Shown here: in pieces, positions 32,637-41,613 of the stretch | Position numbering within the stretch: the first letter of the stretch is position 1 | How the letters are laid out: each line of letters opens with the position of its first letter | Source: Ramlibacter pinisoli | GTDB lineage: Bacteria > Pseudomonadota > Gammaproteobacteria > Burkholderiales > Burkholderiaceae_C | Assembly: GCF_009758015.1 (NCBI RefSeq) | Contig: NZ_WSEL01000009.1 | Span: forward strand, 2,179,005 to 2,243,004 | Length of the DNA: 64,000 nt | Direction of reading: 5' to 3' | The notes under the pieces: generated by a model | Told to the model about the DNA's origin: nothing | Seen by the model: only the letters and a program-made list of their open reading frames with translations | Database searches by the model: none | Made by a program: the position numbers and the translations under genes

Positions 32637-34030
32637 GGCCCGCCCGGCCGCCCTCGCTCTCCTCCCGCCTGCTGCGCCACGTGCTGGTGCCGCTGGCGCT
32701 GACCTGGCTGGCCGGCACCGCGGTGTCGGCCGGCATCGCCTACTACTTCACCCAGAAGGCGTTCGACCGCTCGCTGCTCGACGATGCCGCCCTGCTGGCC
32801 ACCAACGTCCAGCTGCAAAGCGGCGAGCTGGAACTCACGCTGACCACGCGCGAAGTCAACCGGGTCCTGTTCGACCAGGTCGAGACCATGTACTTCAGCG
32901 TCATCCGGCCCGATGGCCGCGTCGTCGCCGGCGTGCAGGACCTGCGGCTGGCGCCCGCGCCGGCACCCGCCCTGCACCGCTTCGAGGACCTCGAGCTGCG
33001 CGGCCAGAGCCTGCGCGCCGTGACCCTGCACCGCACCGAGCCGCTGCCGTTCGACGTCGTAGTGGCCGAGACCACGCTCGGCCGCAATGTCGTGCTGCAA
33101 CGGCTGGCCTGGTTCTCGCTGCTGCCCCAGGGCCTGCTGCTGGGCGTGCTGGCCCTGTGGCTGCGCCGCGCCATCCGCGACGACCTGCAGCCGCTGGCCC
33201 AGCTGCAGGAGGCGCTCGGGCGGCGCAGTGCCAACGACCTGGCGCCCATCCACGTCGATGCGCGCACGCTGGACGTGGCCACGCTGTCGGCCGCGCTCAA
33301 CGCGCTGTTCGCGCGGCTCGAGCGCAGCGTGCGGGCCCAGCGCGAATTCGCCGGCAACGTCGCCCACGAGCTGCGCACGCCGCTGGCCGGCATCCGGGCG
33401 CTGGCCGACTACGGGCTGTCGCAGGATGAGCCGGCAGCCTGGCGCGAGCAGCTGGCGCGCATCGCGGCCAGCCAGGCGCGCGCCAGCCGGCTGGTGGACC
33501 AGCTGCTCGACCTGGCGCTGGCGCTGGAGGCCGAGGCCGGCCTGACGCTGGAGCCGGTGGAGCTCGACCAGCTGGTGCGCGACGCGGTGCTGCGCTTCCT
33601 GCCGCGCGCCGACGCGGCCGGCGTGGACCTGGGCGCGCTGGGCATCGATGCGCCCTGCCGCGTCCGCGCCGACGCCACCCTGGTCGACGGCATCCTCACC
33701 AACCTGCTGGACAACGCGCTGCGCTACGGTGCCGCCACCGACGGCCAGCCCTCCACGGTCACGGTCTCGATCGAGCGCCAGGGCGAGCAGGTGGTGCTGG
33801 CGGTGCAGGACAACGGGCCGGGGCTGCCGGAGGATCTGCAGGCGCAGCTGGTGCAGCGCGGGGCGCAGGGCGAGATCGGCCAGCTGCTGGGCCAGGGCGC
33901 CGGCATCGGCCTGGCGCTGGTGTCGCAGTACGCGACGCTGATGAATGCCGGGATGGCGCTGGGCAGCGGCCCCGGCGGCCAGGGCTGGCAGTGCCAGATC
34001 CGCTTCCGGGCCTGGAGCCCGTCCACCTGA
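32633..34030 (+). CDS. Sensor histidine kinase (2CSK_N type)
   Basis: A 465-residue kinase with TTG start overlapping the regulator stop (TTGA); no in-frame ATG or GTG precedes the first membrane span. TM1 is near 15-37, the periplasmic part is 2CSK_N-like (about 38-155), TM2 near 160-180, then H-box FAGNVAHELRTPLAGIRALA (His about 249), N-box GILTNLLDNALRYG, DNGPGLP and GIGLALV. It resembles TctE, so this is a second TctDE-like pair beside tctBA. Confidence 0.85.
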   Translation: MRPARPPSLSSRLLRHVLVPLALTWLAGTAVSAGIAYYFTQKAFDRSLLDDAALLATNVQLQSGELELTLTTREVNRVLFDQVETMYFSVIRPDGRVVAGVQDLRLAPAPAPALHRFEDLELRGQSLRAVTLHRTEPLPFDVVVAETTLGRNVVLQRLAWFSLLPQGLLLGVLALWLRRAIRDDLQPLAQLQEALGRRSANDLAPIHVDARTLDVATLSAALNALFARLERSVRAQREFAGNVAHELRTPLAGIRALADYGLSQDEPAAWREQLARIAASQARASRLVDQLLDLALALEAEAGLTLEPVELDQLVRDAVLRFLPRADAAGVDLGALGIDAPCRVRADATLVDGILTNLLDNALRYGAATDGQPSTVTVSIERQGEQVVLAVQDNGPGLPEDLQAQLVQRGAQGEIGQLLGQGAGIGLALVSQYATLMNAGMALGSGPGGQGWQCQIRFRAWSPST

Positions 34031-34034
34031 CGGC

Positions 34035-34709
34035 TCAGGCCAGCAGGCCGGGCAGCTCGTGCATCGCGGTGAACACCGCGCTGGCGCCGGCGGCGCGCAG
34101 GGCCCCGGGCGCATCGTGGCCGGCTTCCGGCGGGCTGTAGCCGAGCACCGTGGCGCCGGCAGCGACCCCGGCCGTGACGCCGGTCACCGTGTCCTCCACC
34201 ACCAGGCAGTGGCGCGGGTCGGCGCCCAGCGCGGCGGCGGCCGCCAGGTAGACGTCGGGCGCCGGCTTGGAGCGCGGCATCTCGTGGCCGCTGAAGATGC
34301 GGCCCTCGAAGTACGGCATCAGGCCGCACTTGGCCAGCTGCAGCTCGACCTTGTAGCGGTCGGCGCCGCTGGCACAGGCGATGCGACCCTGCACCGCCGC
34401 GTGCACCCGGGCCACCGCGTCCGGCGCGCCGGCGATCGGCGTCAGGGCCGCCTCCAGCCGCTCATTGCGGCGGCGCCGGAACTCGACCAGCCAGTCGTCG
34501 GTGAGCGGCCGGCCGGTGCGCGACTCGATCAGGGCGCGCTCGTCCTTCACTGCCTTGCCGATGAACAGGCGCATGCACTCGTCGCGCGAGAGCGACCAGC
34601 CGGCCTCCTCGAGCATGTCGCGCAGGACGCCGTTGGTGAGGGGCTCGCTGTCGACCAGCACGCCGTCGCAATCGAACAGGACGGCCTGGAAGCGGGAGGT
34701 GGTGGGCAT
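34035..34709 (-). CDS. HAD-superfamily phosphatase (beta-phosphoglucomutase-like)
   Basis: A 224-residue HAD hydrolase. Motif I is FDCDGVLVDSE (about 10-20), motif II is ACASGAD (Ser about 122), motif III PRSKPAPDVYLAA (Lys about 152) and motif IV VVEDTVTGV (about 175-183), with the helical cap between I and II. Beta-PGM-like members act on sugar phosphates or phosphoglycolate; the substrate is not evident. The start is the ATG ending at 34709, directly before the catalytic strand. Confidence 0.87.
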   Translation of the reverse strand: MPTTSRFQAVLFDCDGVLVDSEPLTNGVLRDMLEEAGWSLSRDECMRLFIGKAVKDERALIESRTGRPLTDDWLVEFRRRRNERLEAALTPIAGAPDAVARVHAAVQGRIACASGADRYKVELQLAKCGLMPYFEGRIFSGHEMPRSKPAPDVYLAAAAALGADPRHCLVVEDTVTGVTAGVAAGATVLGYSPPEAGHDAPGALRAAGASAVFTAMHELPGLLA

Positions 34710-34743
34710 GGGGCGGCGATGGTACCAAGCGGCCACGGCGGCC

Positions 34744-35604
34744 TCAGCCGAGCGCGCCGTCGATCGTGAACAGCACCCACTCCGGGCGCCGGTTGAAGCG
34801 CAGCGGCAGCACGCTGGTGCCCAGCCCGCTGGTGACCCAGGCGTGCATGCCGGCGTGCTCGATCCAGCCGTAGGCCCAGCTGCGCGGCGCAGCGCCCGGG
34901 ACGATGAGCGCGCCGATGCCGGGCAGGGCGACCTGTCCGCCGTGGGTGTGGGCGGCCACGGCCAGTCCGGGCACCGCGTTCATGTCGAGCAGGCTGGCCG
35001 GGTCGTGCATCAGCACCAGCAGCTGCGCGCCGGGCGGCACCGCGGCCAGCGCCAGCGCCGGCTGCGAGTGGCCGGTGCTGTGGTCGCCGATGCCGGCCAC
35101 CCAGAGGCCGGCATCGACCGCCCGCGCCTGGTTCTCCAGCACGACGATGCCGCGCTGCCGCAGCGCCGCCGCGACCGCCGGGCCGTCGTGATACCAGTCG
35201 TGGTTGCCCAGCACGGCATGCACGCCCAGCGGCGCACGCAGGCGCCCGAGGGCGGCGGCGATGGCCTCGGGCGCGAGGGCGCCACGGGCCGGGTCGCCGT
35301 CGCCGGCGACGAAGTCGCCCGCCAGCAGCACCAGGTCGGGTGCGGCGGCGTTGATGGCGTCGACGATGGCGCGTGCATGCCCGGGCGTCATCACGCCGCC
35401 GCGGCCCAGGTGCCAGTCGCCGGCCACGGCCACCCTCAGCGGCGGCCGCTGCCAGCCGGGCAGGTGCACCTCGACCTGGCGCTGCGCGACCCAGCGCGGC
35501 TCGATGCCGAACGACCAGGCGGCCAGCAGCAGCACGGCCGCCAGCGCGGCCCAGCGCAGCCGGCGGCGCGGTCGCGCGGCCTCAGCGGACGGCGCCGTCG
35601 ACAT
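34744..35604 (-). CDS. Membrane-anchored metallophosphoesterase
   Basis: A 286-residue protein. One N-terminal membrane anchor (about 14-32) is followed by a YkuE/LpxG-like metallophosphoesterase: VAGDWHLGRGG (D-x-H), LLAGDFVAGDGD, VLGNHDWYHDG (N-H-D), LMHDPA and AHTHGGQV. A dimetal site is complete. YkuE-like members dephosphorylate envelope or lipid substrates. The ATG ending at 35604 lies inside the 3' end of the YchJ-like gene (23-base overlap). Confidence 0.85.
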   Translation of the reverse strand: MSTAPSAEAARPRRRLRWAALAAVLLLAAWSFGIEPRWVAQRQVEVHLPGWQRPPLRVAVAGDWHLGRGGVMTPGHARAIVDAINAAAPDLVLLAGDFVAGDGDPARGALAPEAIAAALGRLRAPLGVHAVLGNHDWYHDGPAVAAALRQRGIVVLENQARAVDAGLWVAGIGDHSTGHSQPALALAAVPPGAQLLVLMHDPASLLDMNAVPGLAVAAHTHGGQVALPGIGALIVPGAAPRSWAYGWIEHAGMHAWVTSGLGTSVLPLRFNRRPEWVLFTIDGALG

Positions 35605-35983
35605 AGAACCAGCGGCCGTCCTCGCGCACGAAGCGGCTGCGCTCGTGCAGGCGCCCGCCGCGCCCGGCGACGCGCCAGCGGGCGACGAACTCCACCTCGG
35701 CGTGGTCGGCATCCAGCAGCCGGTGCTCGCGCAACTCCAGCCCGAGCCAGCGGGTGCCGTCACCGGAGCGGACCTCGGCCGGCCGGGTGGACGGGTGCCA
35801 AGTGGCGGCCAGGTAGGCGTCGTCGCCGCGCGTGAAGGCGGTGTAGCGCGAGCGCATGAGCGCCTGCGCATCAGGCGCCGGGCGGCCGGCCAGGATGGGG
35901 CCGCAGCACTGGTCGAACGCGAGCGGGCGGCCCCGGGCATCGGTGCGGCCGCAGGGGCAGGAGGCGGCGGGCGGCGTGCTCAC
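35582..35983 (-). CDS. YchJ-family protein
   Basis: A 133-residue YchJ-like protein. It begins with a zinc-finger-like C-P-C-G (about 9-12) and Q-C-C-G-P-I-L (SEC-C-type Cys cluster), then M-R-S-R-Y-T-A-F (about 43-50), the NTF2-like core T-W-H-P-S-T-R-P and a R-F-V-R-E-D-G-R-W-F-Y-V-D-G end. The GTG start overlaps the acyl-CoA dehydrogenase stop codon by four bases. The function is unknown; family members are often called metal-binding. Confidence 0.85.
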   Translation of the reverse strand: MSTPPAASCPCGRTDARGRPLAFDQCCGPILAGRPAPDAQALMRSRYTAFTRGDDAYLAATWHPSTRPAEVRSGDGTRWLGLELREHRLLDADHAEVEFVARWRVAGRGGRLHERSRFVREDGRWFYVDGAVR

Positions 35984-37110
35984 GCCAGGGCGCGCTGGAT
36001 GAGGATCTTCTGCACGTCGGACGTGCCCTCGTAGATCTGGCACACGCGCACGTCGCGCCAGATGCGCTCGACCGGGAAGTCGCTCACGTAGCCGTAGCCG
36101 CCCAGGGTCTGGATGGCTGCGCTGCAGACCTCCTCGGCCATCTCGCTGGCGAACAGCTTGGCCATGGCCGCCTCCTTCAGGCAGGGCCGGCCGGCGTCGC
36201 GCAGGCTGGCCGCGTGCCAGATCAGCTGCCGCGCCGCCTCCAGCCGGGTGGCGCAGTCGGCCAGCCGGAAGCCGACCGCCTGGTGGTTGAAGATGGCCGT
36301 GCCGAAGCTCTGCCGCTCCTTGGCGTAGGCCAGGGCCACCTCGAACGCGCTGCGGGCCATGCCCAGACTCTGCGCAGCGATGCCGATGCGCCCGCCTTCC
36401 AGCGCCGACAGGGCGATGCGGTAGCCCTCGCCCTCCTCGCCGATGCGGTGGTCGACCGGGATGCGGCAGCCGTCGAGGTTGATCTGCGCCGTGTCGCTGG
36501 AGTGCTGGCCGACCTTGTCCTCCAGCCGCGCCACGACGTAGCCGGGCGTGTCGGTCGGCACCACGAAGGCGCTCATGCCGCGCTTGCCGGCGCCCTTGTC
36601 GGTGACGGCGATGACGATGGCCAGCTGGCCGTTGCGCCCACTGGTGATGAACTGCTTGACGCCGTCGAGCACGTAGCTGTCGCCCTCGCGCCGGGCCGTG
36701 GTGCGCAGGGCCGAGGCATCGCTGCCCACGTGCGGCTCGGTCAGGCAGAACGCGCCCAGCAGGTCGCCACGGGCCAGCGGCACCAGCCAGCGCTGCTTCT
36801 GCGCCTCGCTGCCGTAACGCAGCAGGATGGCGTTGACCGGGCAGTTGGTGACGCTGATCGCGGTGCTGGTGCCGCCGTCACCGGCCGCAATCTCCTCCAG
36901 CACCAGGGCCAGTGTCACGTAATCGAGGCCGGCGCCACCATAGGCCTCGGGCACGCAGATGCCATAGGCGCCGAGCGCCGCCAGTCCCCGGTGCGCCTCG
37001 CGCGGGAAGGTGTGGTCGCGGTCCCATTGCGCCGCGTGCGGCCACAGCTGGTCGCGCGCGAACGCCCGGACGGCGTCGCGGATCATGTCCTGGTCGGGGG
37101 TGAGCAGCAT
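35980..37110 (-). CDS. Acyl-CoA dehydrogenase
   Basis: A 376-residue acyl-CoA dehydrogenase. FCLTEPHVGSDASAL (FAD/substrate), FITSGRNGQLAIV, SALEGGRIGIAAQSLG, RQSFGTAIFNHQAVGFRLAD, and QTLGGYGYVSDFPVERIWRDVRVCQIYEGTSDVQK near the C terminus, where the EGT catalytic Glu (about 362) lies. The pattern fits short/branched- or medium-chain enzymes. It uses electron-transfer flavoprotein. It begins a run ending with YchJ and the phosphoesterase. Confidence 0.9.
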   Translation of the reverse strand: MLLTPDQDMIRDAVRAFARDQLWPHAAQWDRDHTFPREAHRGLAALGAYGICVPEAYGGAGLDYVTLALVLEEIAAGDGGTSTAISVTNCPVNAILLRYGSEAQKQRWLVPLARGDLLGAFCLTEPHVGSDASALRTTARREGDSYVLDGVKQFITSGRNGQLAIVIAVTDKGAGKRGMSAFVVPTDTPGYVVARLEDKVGQHSSDTAQINLDGCRIPVDHRIGEEGEGYRIALSALEGGRIGIAAQSLGMARSAFEVALAYAKERQSFGTAIFNHQAVGFRLADCATRLEAARQLIWHAASLRDAGRPCLKEAAMAKLFASEMAEEVCSAAIQTLGGYGYVSDFPVERIWRDVRVCQIYEGTSDVQKILIQRALA

Positions 37111-37154
37111 GGAGGCAGTGGGGAGAGGTGGAAGGCCGTGCCGCGCTGGGCGGG

Positions 37155-37823
37155 CTACCAGCCCTGGAACGGCGTGCCGTCGTGGTCGAGGAAGGCGCCG
37201 CTCTGGCGCGGCGTGAGGGCGGTGATGGCCTTGCGCATGGCCGCGACGCTCTGCGCCGCGGTCAGCGGCGCGCCGGGGCCGCCCATGTCGGTCTGCACCC
37301 AGCCCGGGCTCATGGCGACAAGGGTGGCGGCGGGGTAGTCGTGCCGCGCCGCGGCCACGGCCATGTTGAGGGCCGCCTTGCTCACCCGGTAGAGCCAGCC
37401 GAAGCTGGATGACGCGCCGGCGATCTGGCCCATGCCGCTGGTGATGCAGACCAAGCGGCCGCGCGCGGCCGCGACCAGCGGCGCCACCTGCGGGATGACC
37501 TGCATCGCGCCCAGCACGTTGGTGTGCATCAGCCGGTCGAAGTCCTGCCGCGTCGGCGGCTCGACCGCGCCGGCGGTGCTGTAGACACCGGCCACGTACA
37601 GCGCCAGGTCGAGCTTCTCGCCATCGAGCGCCCGCCCCAGCTTGCCGGTGCTGGCCGGATCGGCGACGTCGAGCGGCAGCGCCTGCGCCCCCAGGCTCTC
37701 CAGCAGCCGCAGGCCCTGCTCGGAGCGCGCCGTGGCGATCACGCGTTCACCGGCCTGCCGGTACTGGCGCACGAACTCCAGGCCGATGCCGCGCGAGGCG
37801 CCGATGACGAGGGTGGTGCCCAT
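37155..37823 (-). CDS. Short-chain dehydrogenase/reductase
   Basis: A 222-residue classical SDR: TTLVIGASRGIGLEF (cofactor motif, residues 3-17), A-R-S after strand two (suggesting NADPH), DVADPAS, ALYVAGVYST (in place of NNAG), and catalytic Ser, Y-R-V-S-K (Tyr about 147). The length is normal. SDRs of this short form reduce carbonyl compounds. Copy B of the dispersed repeat lies just upstream, and its GGGAGG end provides the ribosome-binding site. Confidence 0.87.
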   Translation of the reverse strand: MGTTLVIGASRGIGLEFVRQYRQAGERVIATARSEQGLRLLESLGAQALPLDVADPASTGKLGRALDGEKLDLALYVAGVYSTAGAVEPPTRQDFDRLMHTNVLGAMQVIPQVAPLVAAARGRLVCITSGMGQIAGASSSFGWLYRVSKAALNMAVAAARHDYPAATLVAMSPGWVQTDMGGPGAPLTAAQSVAAMRKAITALTPRQSGAFLDHDGTPFQGW

Positions 37824-37832
37824 GACTGAAAC

Positions 37833-37948
37833 CTCCCGGACGCAGACGGCGCGGAAACATCGCAGAAGTCGCAGAACGAAAGGATCCGATTGGATCCCTT
37901 GCGCGTCTGCTGCGGAACTTCTGCGCCTTCTGTGGACGGGTGTCCGCC
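37833..37948. repeat. Dispersed intergenic repeat, copy B
   Basis: A 116-base element between the thiolase stop and the SDR start. It has CTCCCGGACGC at 37833-37843, identical to copy A, and TGTGGACGGGTGTCCGCC at 37931-37948, 15 of 18 bases shared with copy A. Inside are CGCAGAA words opposed by TTCTGCG words, and a GGATCC...GGATCC hairpin. The hairpin end abuts the thiolase stop codon; the other end lies ten bases from the SDR start. Confidence 0.7.
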
Positions 37949-39130
37949 TTACAGCAGCTCGAGCGCGACCGCCGTGCCTTCGCCGCCGCCGATGCAGAGG
38001 GTGGCGACGCCGCGCTTGCCGCCACGGGCCTTCAGCGCGTGCAGCAGCGTGACCATGATGCGGGCGCCGGACGCGCCGATGGGGTGGCCGAGCGCGCAGG
38101 CGCCGCCGTTCACGTTGACGATGTCGTGCGACACCTTCAGCTCCTCCATCAGGGCCATGGGCACGACGGCGAAGGCCTCGTTCACTTCCCACAGGTCAAC
38201 GTCGGCCACTTTCCAGCCGGTCTTGGCGAGCAGCTTCTGGGTGGCGCCCACCGGTGCGGTGGTGAACCAGTTCGGCTCCTGCGCGTGCATGGCGTGGGCC
38301 ACGATGCGCGCCAGCGGTTTGCAGCCCAGCCGCCTGGCGGTGCTCTCGGTCATCATCACCAGCGCCGCGGCGCCGTCGTTGATGCTGGAGCTGGAGGCGG
38401 CGGTGATGGTGCCGTCCTTCTTGAAGGCCGGCTTCAGTTGCGGGATCTTGTCGAGCTTGACTTTGCCCGGGCCCTCGTCGATCGCGATGACCGACTCGCC
38501 GGTGCGGCTCTTGACCGTGACCGGGGTGATCTCAGTGGCGAAGGCGCCCGACTCGGTGGCCTTCTTGGCCCGCTGCACGCTGGCGGTGGCGAAGGCGTCC
38601 TGGGCCTCGCGCGAGAACTTGTACTTGGCAGCGCACTCCTCGCCGAAGGTGCCCATGGAGCGGCCGGCCTCGTAGGCGTCCTCCAGGCCGTCGAGCATCA
38701 TGTGGTCGTAGACCTTGTCGTGGCCCATGCGGTAGCCGCCGCGGCCCTTGAGCAGCAGGTAGGGCGCATTGGTCATGCTCTCCATGCCGCCGGCGACCAT
38801 GACCTCGTGGCTGCCGGCCAGCAGCATGTCGTGGGCGAACATGGCGGCCTTCATGCCCGAGCCGCACATCTTGGACAGGGTGACGGCGCCGGCGCTCTTG
38901 GGCAGGCCGCCCTTGAACGCGGCCTGGCGGGCCGGGGCCTGGCCCTGGCCGGCCATCAGGCAGTTGCCGAACAGCACCTCGCCGACGGCGTCGCCGGGGA
39001 TGCCGGCACGCTCGACGGCCGCCTTGATGGCGGCACCGCCGAGGTCGTGGGCGGACAGGGCGGAGAAGTCGCCCTGGAACGACCCCATCGGGGTGCGGGC
39101 GGCGCTGACGATGACGACGGATTCAGCCAT
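37949..39130 (-). CDS. Acetyl-CoA C-acetyltransferase (thiolase)
   Basis: A 393-residue thiolase with the full catalytic set: LSKMCGSGMKAAM (nucleophile Cys89), NVNGGACALGHPIGASGAR (His349) and TLCIGGGEG (Cys379). The length is standard for biosynthetic/degradative acetoacetyl-CoA thiolases. It would condense or cleave acetoacetyl-CoA, the product expected from leucine breakdown encoded next door. Distances to the carbonic anhydrase gene (88 bases) suggest a separate or weakly linked transcript. Confidence 0.93.
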   Translation of the reverse strand: MAESVVIVSAARTPMGSFQGDFSALSAHDLGGAAIKAAVERAGIPGDAVGEVLFGNCLMAGQGQAPARQAAFKGGLPKSAGAVTLSKMCGSGMKAAMFAHDMLLAGSHEVMVAGGMESMTNAPYLLLKGRGGYRMGHDKVYDHMMLDGLEDAYEAGRSMGTFGEECAAKYKFSREAQDAFATASVQRAKKATESGAFATEITPVTVKSRTGESVIAIDEGPGKVKLDKIPQLKPAFKKDGTITAASSSSINDGAAALVMMTESTARRLGCKPLARIVAHAMHAQEPNWFTTAPVGATQKLLAKTGWKVADVDLWEVNEAFAVVPMALMEELKVSHDIVNVNGGACALGHPIGASGARIMVTLLHALKARGGKRGVATLCIGGGEGTAVALELL

Positions 39131-39218
39131 GGGGATGCTCCTTTGAGAATTCAGGATGGAATGATGAGCGTTCGGACGAGAACACGTCGGGCACGTGGCC
39201 GGCTTGGACGTTGTCCGC

Positions 39219-39875
39219 CTAGGTGCTGCGCGCGGCGGTGATCCGCGCGACAGCGGCGTGGTAGAGCGTGTCGAGCGACTCGGTGCTGGACACCGACATG
39301 CCCAGGTCCTGCAGCAGGCCGTCGTGCACGCCGAACGCCCAGCCGTGGACGGTGACCTTCTGGCCCTTGGCCCACGCGTCGACCATGACGGTGCTGACAC
39401 TCACGTTGACCACCTGCTCGATCACGTTGAGGTCGACCAGGGCGTCGCCGCGCCGCTCGGGCGCCAGCTTCTCCAGCAGCACGCGGTGACGGTCGCGCAC
39501 GTCCTGGATGTGGCGGATCCAGTTGTCGGCCAGGCCGATGCGGGTGCCGTGCAGCGCCGCCAGTACGCCGCCGCAGCCGTAGTGGCCCACCACCATGATG
39601 TGCTCGACCTTGAGCATCTCCACCGCGAACTGGATGGCCGACAGCGCGTTCAGGTCGGAATGCACCACCACGTTGGCGACGTTGCGGTGGACGAACACCT
39701 CGCCCGGCTCCAGCCCGGTGATCTGGTTGGCGGGCACCCGGCTGTCGCTGCAGCCGATCCACATGAACTTGGGCTGCTGCTGCTTGACCAGGCCGCTGAA
39801 GAAGCCGGGGCGGGTGCGCTCCATCTCGGCGGCCCAGGCCCGGTTGTGCGAGAACAGGTCGGCGATGGCGGTCAT
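39219..39875 (-). CDS. can: Beta-class carbonic anhydrase
   Basis: A 218-residue beta-carbonic anhydrase with zinc ligands Cys42, Asp44, Arg46 (CSDSR), His98 and Cys101 (HYGC). It converts carbon dioxide and bicarbonate. It lies 38 bases after isovaleryl-CoA dehydrogenase; in related bacteria a carbonic anhydrase often accompanies the leucine pathway because methylcrotonyl-CoA carboxylase needs bicarbonate, so its place here is probably functional. Confidence 0.93.
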   Translation of the reverse strand: MTAIADLFSHNRAWAAEMERTRPGFFSGLVKQQQPKFMWIGCSDSRVPANQITGLEPGEVFVHRNVANVVVHSDLNALSAIQFAVEMLKVEHIMVVGHYGCGGVLAALHGTRIGLADNWIRHIQDVRDRHRVLLEKLAPERRGDALVDLNVIEQVVNVSVSTVMVDAWAKGQKVTVHGWAFGVHDGLLQDLGMSVSSTESLDTLYHAAVARITAARST

Positions 39876-39913
39876 GAGCCGATTTTCGTCCAGGCTGCGC
39901 TACGCACGAACAC

Positions 39914-41092
39914 CTACAGGGTTTCGGCGAACAGTTCGCGGCCGATCAGCATGCGCCGCACCTCGCTGGTGCCGGCGCCGATCTCGTACAGCTTGGCGTC
40001 GCGCCATAGCCGGCCCAGCGGGTAGTCGTTGATGTAGCCGTTGCCGCCGTGGATCTGGATGCCCTCGCCGGCCATCCAGGTGGCCTTCTCGGCGCACCAC
40101 AGGATGACGGAGGCGCAGTCCTTGCGCACCTGGCGCACGTGCCCGGCGCCCAGCAGGTCGAGGTTCTTGCCCACCGTGTAGCAGAACGCGCGTCCCGCCT
40201 GCAGCGTGGTGTACATGTCGGCGACCTTGCCCTGGATGAGCTGGAACTCGCCGATGCTCTGGCCGAACTGCTTGCGCTCGTGGATGTAGGGCACCACGTT
40301 GTCCATCACCGCCTGCATGATGCCGACCGGCCCGGCCGCGAGCACCGCGCGCTCGTAGTCCAGGCCGCTCATCAGCACCTTGGCGCCACCGTTGAGCGTG
40401 CCCAGCACGTTCCCGGCCGGCACCTCGACGTCCTGGAATACCAGCTCGCCGGTGTGGCTGCCGCGCATGCCCAGCTTGTCGAGCTTCTGCGCGACCGAGA
40501 AGCCCTTCATGCCCTTCTCGACCAGGAAGGCGGTGACGCCGCGCGCGCCCAGCTCGGGCTCGGTCTTGGCGTAGACCACCAGCGTGTCGGCGTCGGGGCC
40601 GTTGGTGATCCACATCTTGCTGCCGTTGAGCAGGTAGTAGCCGCCCTTGTCCTGGGCCTTGAGCTGCATCGAGATGACGTCGCTGCCGGCGCCCGGCTCG
40701 CTCATGGCCAGCGCACCGACATGCTCGCCGGAGATCAGCCGGGGCAGGTACTTGCGCCGCTGGTCGTCGGTGCCGTTGCGCTTGATCTGGTTGACGCAGA
40801 GGTTGGAATGGGCGCCGTACGACAGCCCCACCGAGGCCGAGGCGCGCGAGATCTCCTCCATCGCGATCATGTGGGCCAGGTAGCCCATGTTCGCGCCGCC
40901 GTATTCCTCGGGCACGGTGATGCCCAGCACGCCCAGCTCGCCCATCTTGCGCCACAGGTCCATCGGGAACTGGTCGCTGCTGTCGATGGCGGCCGCCCGC
41001 GGCGCGATCTCGGCCTGGGCGAAGGAGCGCACGGCATCGCGCAGCGCGTCGATGTCCTCGCCCAGCTGGAAGTTCAGGCCTGGCAGGTCCAT
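39914..41092 (-). CDS. liuA: Isovaleryl-CoA dehydrogenase
   Basis: A 392-residue acyl-CoA dehydrogenase of the isovaleryl type. [37 protein letters not shown] and the catalytic segment [20 protein letters not shown] (Glu in Y-E-R) are the IVD hallmarks, as opposed to EGT near the C terminus in other families. The C terminus [40 protein letters not shown] also fits. It oxidises isovaleryl-CoA in leucine degradation. It follows the thioesterase gene by eight bases, under LiuR control. Confidence 0.95.
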   Translation of the reverse strand: MDLPGLNFQLGEDIDALRDAVRSFAQAEIAPRAAAIDSSDQFPMDLWRKMGELGVLGITVPEEYGGANMGYLAHMIAMEEISRASASVGLSYGAHSNLCVNQIKRNGTDDQRRKYLPRLISGEHVGALAMSEPGAGSDVISMQLKAQDKGGYYLLNGSKMWITNGPDADTLVVYAKTEPELGARGVTAFLVEKGMKGFSVAQKLDKLGMRGSHTGELVFQDVEVPAGNVLGTLNGGAKVLMSGLDYERAVLAAGPVGIMQAVMDNVVPYIHERKQFGQSIGEFQLIQGKVADMYTTLQAGRAFCYTVGKNLDLLGAGHVRQVRKDCASVILWCAEKATWMAGEGIQIHGGNGYINDYPLGRLWRDAKLYEIGAGTSEVRRMLIGRELFAETL

Positions 41093-41100
41093 GGTGTCTC

Positions 41101-41562
41101 CTAGTGCTTGATGTCGTCGCGGCCGGCGATCGCCATGAGGGTGGTGCTCATGGTGGCCACCAGCTTCTCGCGGCCGTCGTCGATCGCGTAGGCGCGTCCT
41201 TCGACCACCGTGATGGTGCGCCCCGGCTTGACCACCGTGCCGACCATGCGGAAGCGCTGGCCGCGGGCGGGGGCGACGAAGTTGATCTTGTATTCGATGC
41301 TCAGCACGCCGACGTCGGCCGGCATCAGCGTGGAGCCGGCATAGCCGCAGGCCGAGTCGAGCGCCGCGCCGACGATGCCGCCGTGCAGGAAGCCGTGCTG
41401 CTGGGTCAGGTGGGCCGCATAGGGCAGCTGGACCTCGACCTCGCCGGGCTCGACGCGGGCCAGGCTGGCGCCCAGCGTGGCCATGGCGGACTGGCGCTCG
41501 AAGCTGGCGCGCACGCGCTCGGCGAAGGCGGCGTCGGCGGGCTGGAAATCGGTGGTCGGCAT
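41101..41562 (-). CDS. PaaI-type acyl-CoA thioesterase
   Basis: A 153-residue hot-dog thioesterase. [22 protein letters not shown] (about 66-87) holds the family HGG loop and acidic residue; [15 protein letters not shown] is the core strand. PaaI-like enzymes hydrolyse hydroxylated or aromatic CoA esters. It is co-transcribed with liuA (eight-base gap) from the LiuR box immediately upstream of its start codon. Confidence 0.87.
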   Translation of the reverse strand: MPTTDFQPADAAFAERVRASFERQSAMATLGASLARVEPGEVEVQLPYAAHLTQQHGFLHGGIVGAALDSACGYAGSTLMPADVGVLSIEYKINFVAPARGQRFRMVGTVVKPGRTITVVEGRAYAIDDGREKLVATMSTTLMAIAGRDDIKH

Positions 41563-41587
41563 GGACGCGTGCGGGAGGGTTGGGAAT

Positions 41588-41613
41588 TGACGTTTACGTC
41601 AACGTCAATCATA
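41588..41613 (-). promoter_or_regulatory. LiuR operator and -10 upstream of thioesterase-liuA
   Basis: TGACGTTTACGTCAACGTC plus AA at 41588-41608 is identical in all 21 bases to the copy at 42123. It contains TGACG and CGTCA words, as in LiuR-type operators of Proteobacteria. On the minus strand TATGAT (41613-41608) abuts the box and could be the -10; it also includes the liuR stop codon. The thioesterase ATG ends at 41562, 26 bases downstream. Confidence 0.8.
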
